Shown: piece after piece, positions 42,998 through 43,063 of the stretch
Layout: each line of letters begins with the position of its first letter
Position numbering within the stretch: the first letter of the stretch is position 1
Assembly (NCBI GenBank): GCA_009700485.1
Contig: WLLZ01000004.1
Location: forward strand, 1 to 43,063
Reading direction: 5' to 3'
Length of the DNA stretch: 43,063 bases
From: Actinomycetota bacterium
GTDB taxonomy: Bacteria > Actinomycetota > Actinomycetes > S36-B12
Notes under the pieces: generated by a model
What the model was told of the DNA's origin: nothing
What the model saw: the letters and a program-made list of their open reading frames with translations, nothing else
Database searches by the model: none
Made by a program: the position numbers and the translations under genes

Positions 42998-43015
42998 ACT
43001 ACTACATCTTGGGGT
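42998..43015. promoter_or_regulatory. Possible NrdR box
   Basis: ACTACTACATCTTGGGGT is an imperfect palindrome resembling NrdR boxes (ACACTATATATAGTGT type). The same ATCTTGGGG core recurs at 42928-42936, 78 bases away. Tentative, but the position in the nrdRJ upstream region fits autoregulation. Confidence 0.35.
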
Positions 43016-43063
43016 CCTGAAGGTATCGGGGATTTGGCCGGAACGCAAGGTGCTCGCCTCGGC

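Noticed and set aside
42857-43063. Cobalamin riboswitch ahead of nrdR-nrdJ
   Set aside because: I could not find the conserved B12-box sequence; only short repeats and a possible NrdR box are visible.

Overview
The window is a gene-dense stretch of an actinobacterial chromosome of moderate to fairly high G+C (not computed exactly). The evidence is the set of actinobacterial families: DUF3093, DUF4235, DUF4193, the division protein SepH (DUF3071), DUF5998, DUF7455, DUF4192, FprA-type ferredoxin reductase, a HrdB/SigA-type principal sigma factor with a Lys/Ala/Pro-rich N-terminus, topoisomerase IV, a SAM-IV riboswitch and a B12-dependent ribonucleotide reductase paired with NrdR. From memory, much of this neighbourhood recurs around hrdB in Streptomyces. 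Compact spacing and many apparently leaderless genes would fit a small-genome aquatic lineage such as the Nanopelagicales, but that placement is a guess. I saw no rRNA, tRNA, CRISPR array, prophage or insertion sequence.

Layout. 1-5252: thioesterase (cut by the left edge), DUF3093, DUF4235, DUF4193, a gamma-carbonic-anhydrase-like protein, an inositol monophosphatase, an MFS transporter and SepH. 5297-7688: a minus-strand operon of DUF5998, an alkaline-phosphatase-fold phosphodiesterase and thymidine kinase. 7795-13109: the pseudouridine catabolic pair psuG-psuK, then topoisomerase IV subunit A and a sucrase/ferredoxin-like protein. 13134-18608: FprA, topoisomerase IV subunit B, DUF7455 and the principal sigma factor. 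18734-20399: a secreted PKD-like protein and a PPK2 kinase. 20471-23333: the metY-metX homoserine sulfhydrylation operon behind a SAM-IV riboswitch. 23375-29833: DUF4192, an SGNH hydrolase, a flippase-like membrane protein, a VOC protein, an AI-2E-type transporter, a small monooxygenase and a DUF4349 lipoprotein. 29846-32679: pyruvate phosphate dikinase with a probable 34-codon upstream ORF. 32680-33092: a repeat-rich intergenic region. 33093-38953: a more accessory block with two aldo/keto reductases, a cytochrome P450, a lipoprotein, an ACR3 arsenite exporter and an HSL-family esterase. 39037-42856: a SHOCT membrane protein and the nrdR-nrdJ operon. The right end holds the nrdR upstream region.

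Most genes are housekeeping. The less ordinary signals are: (1) a recurring TANNNT-N6/7-start arrangement implying leaderless transcripts; (2) a sepH that lacks the usual N-terminal part, has no ATG/GTG/TTG start ahead of its conserved domain, and has ATT exactly where the leaderless pattern predicts a start; (3) three 31-bp tandem repeats beside a switch-like set of overlapping hairpins at 32805-32940; (4) a short ORF immediately ahead of ppdK; (5) helically phased CCTGTGGA elements upstream of nrdRJ; (6) fifteen near-identical 18-bp repeats inside the principal sigma factor gene.
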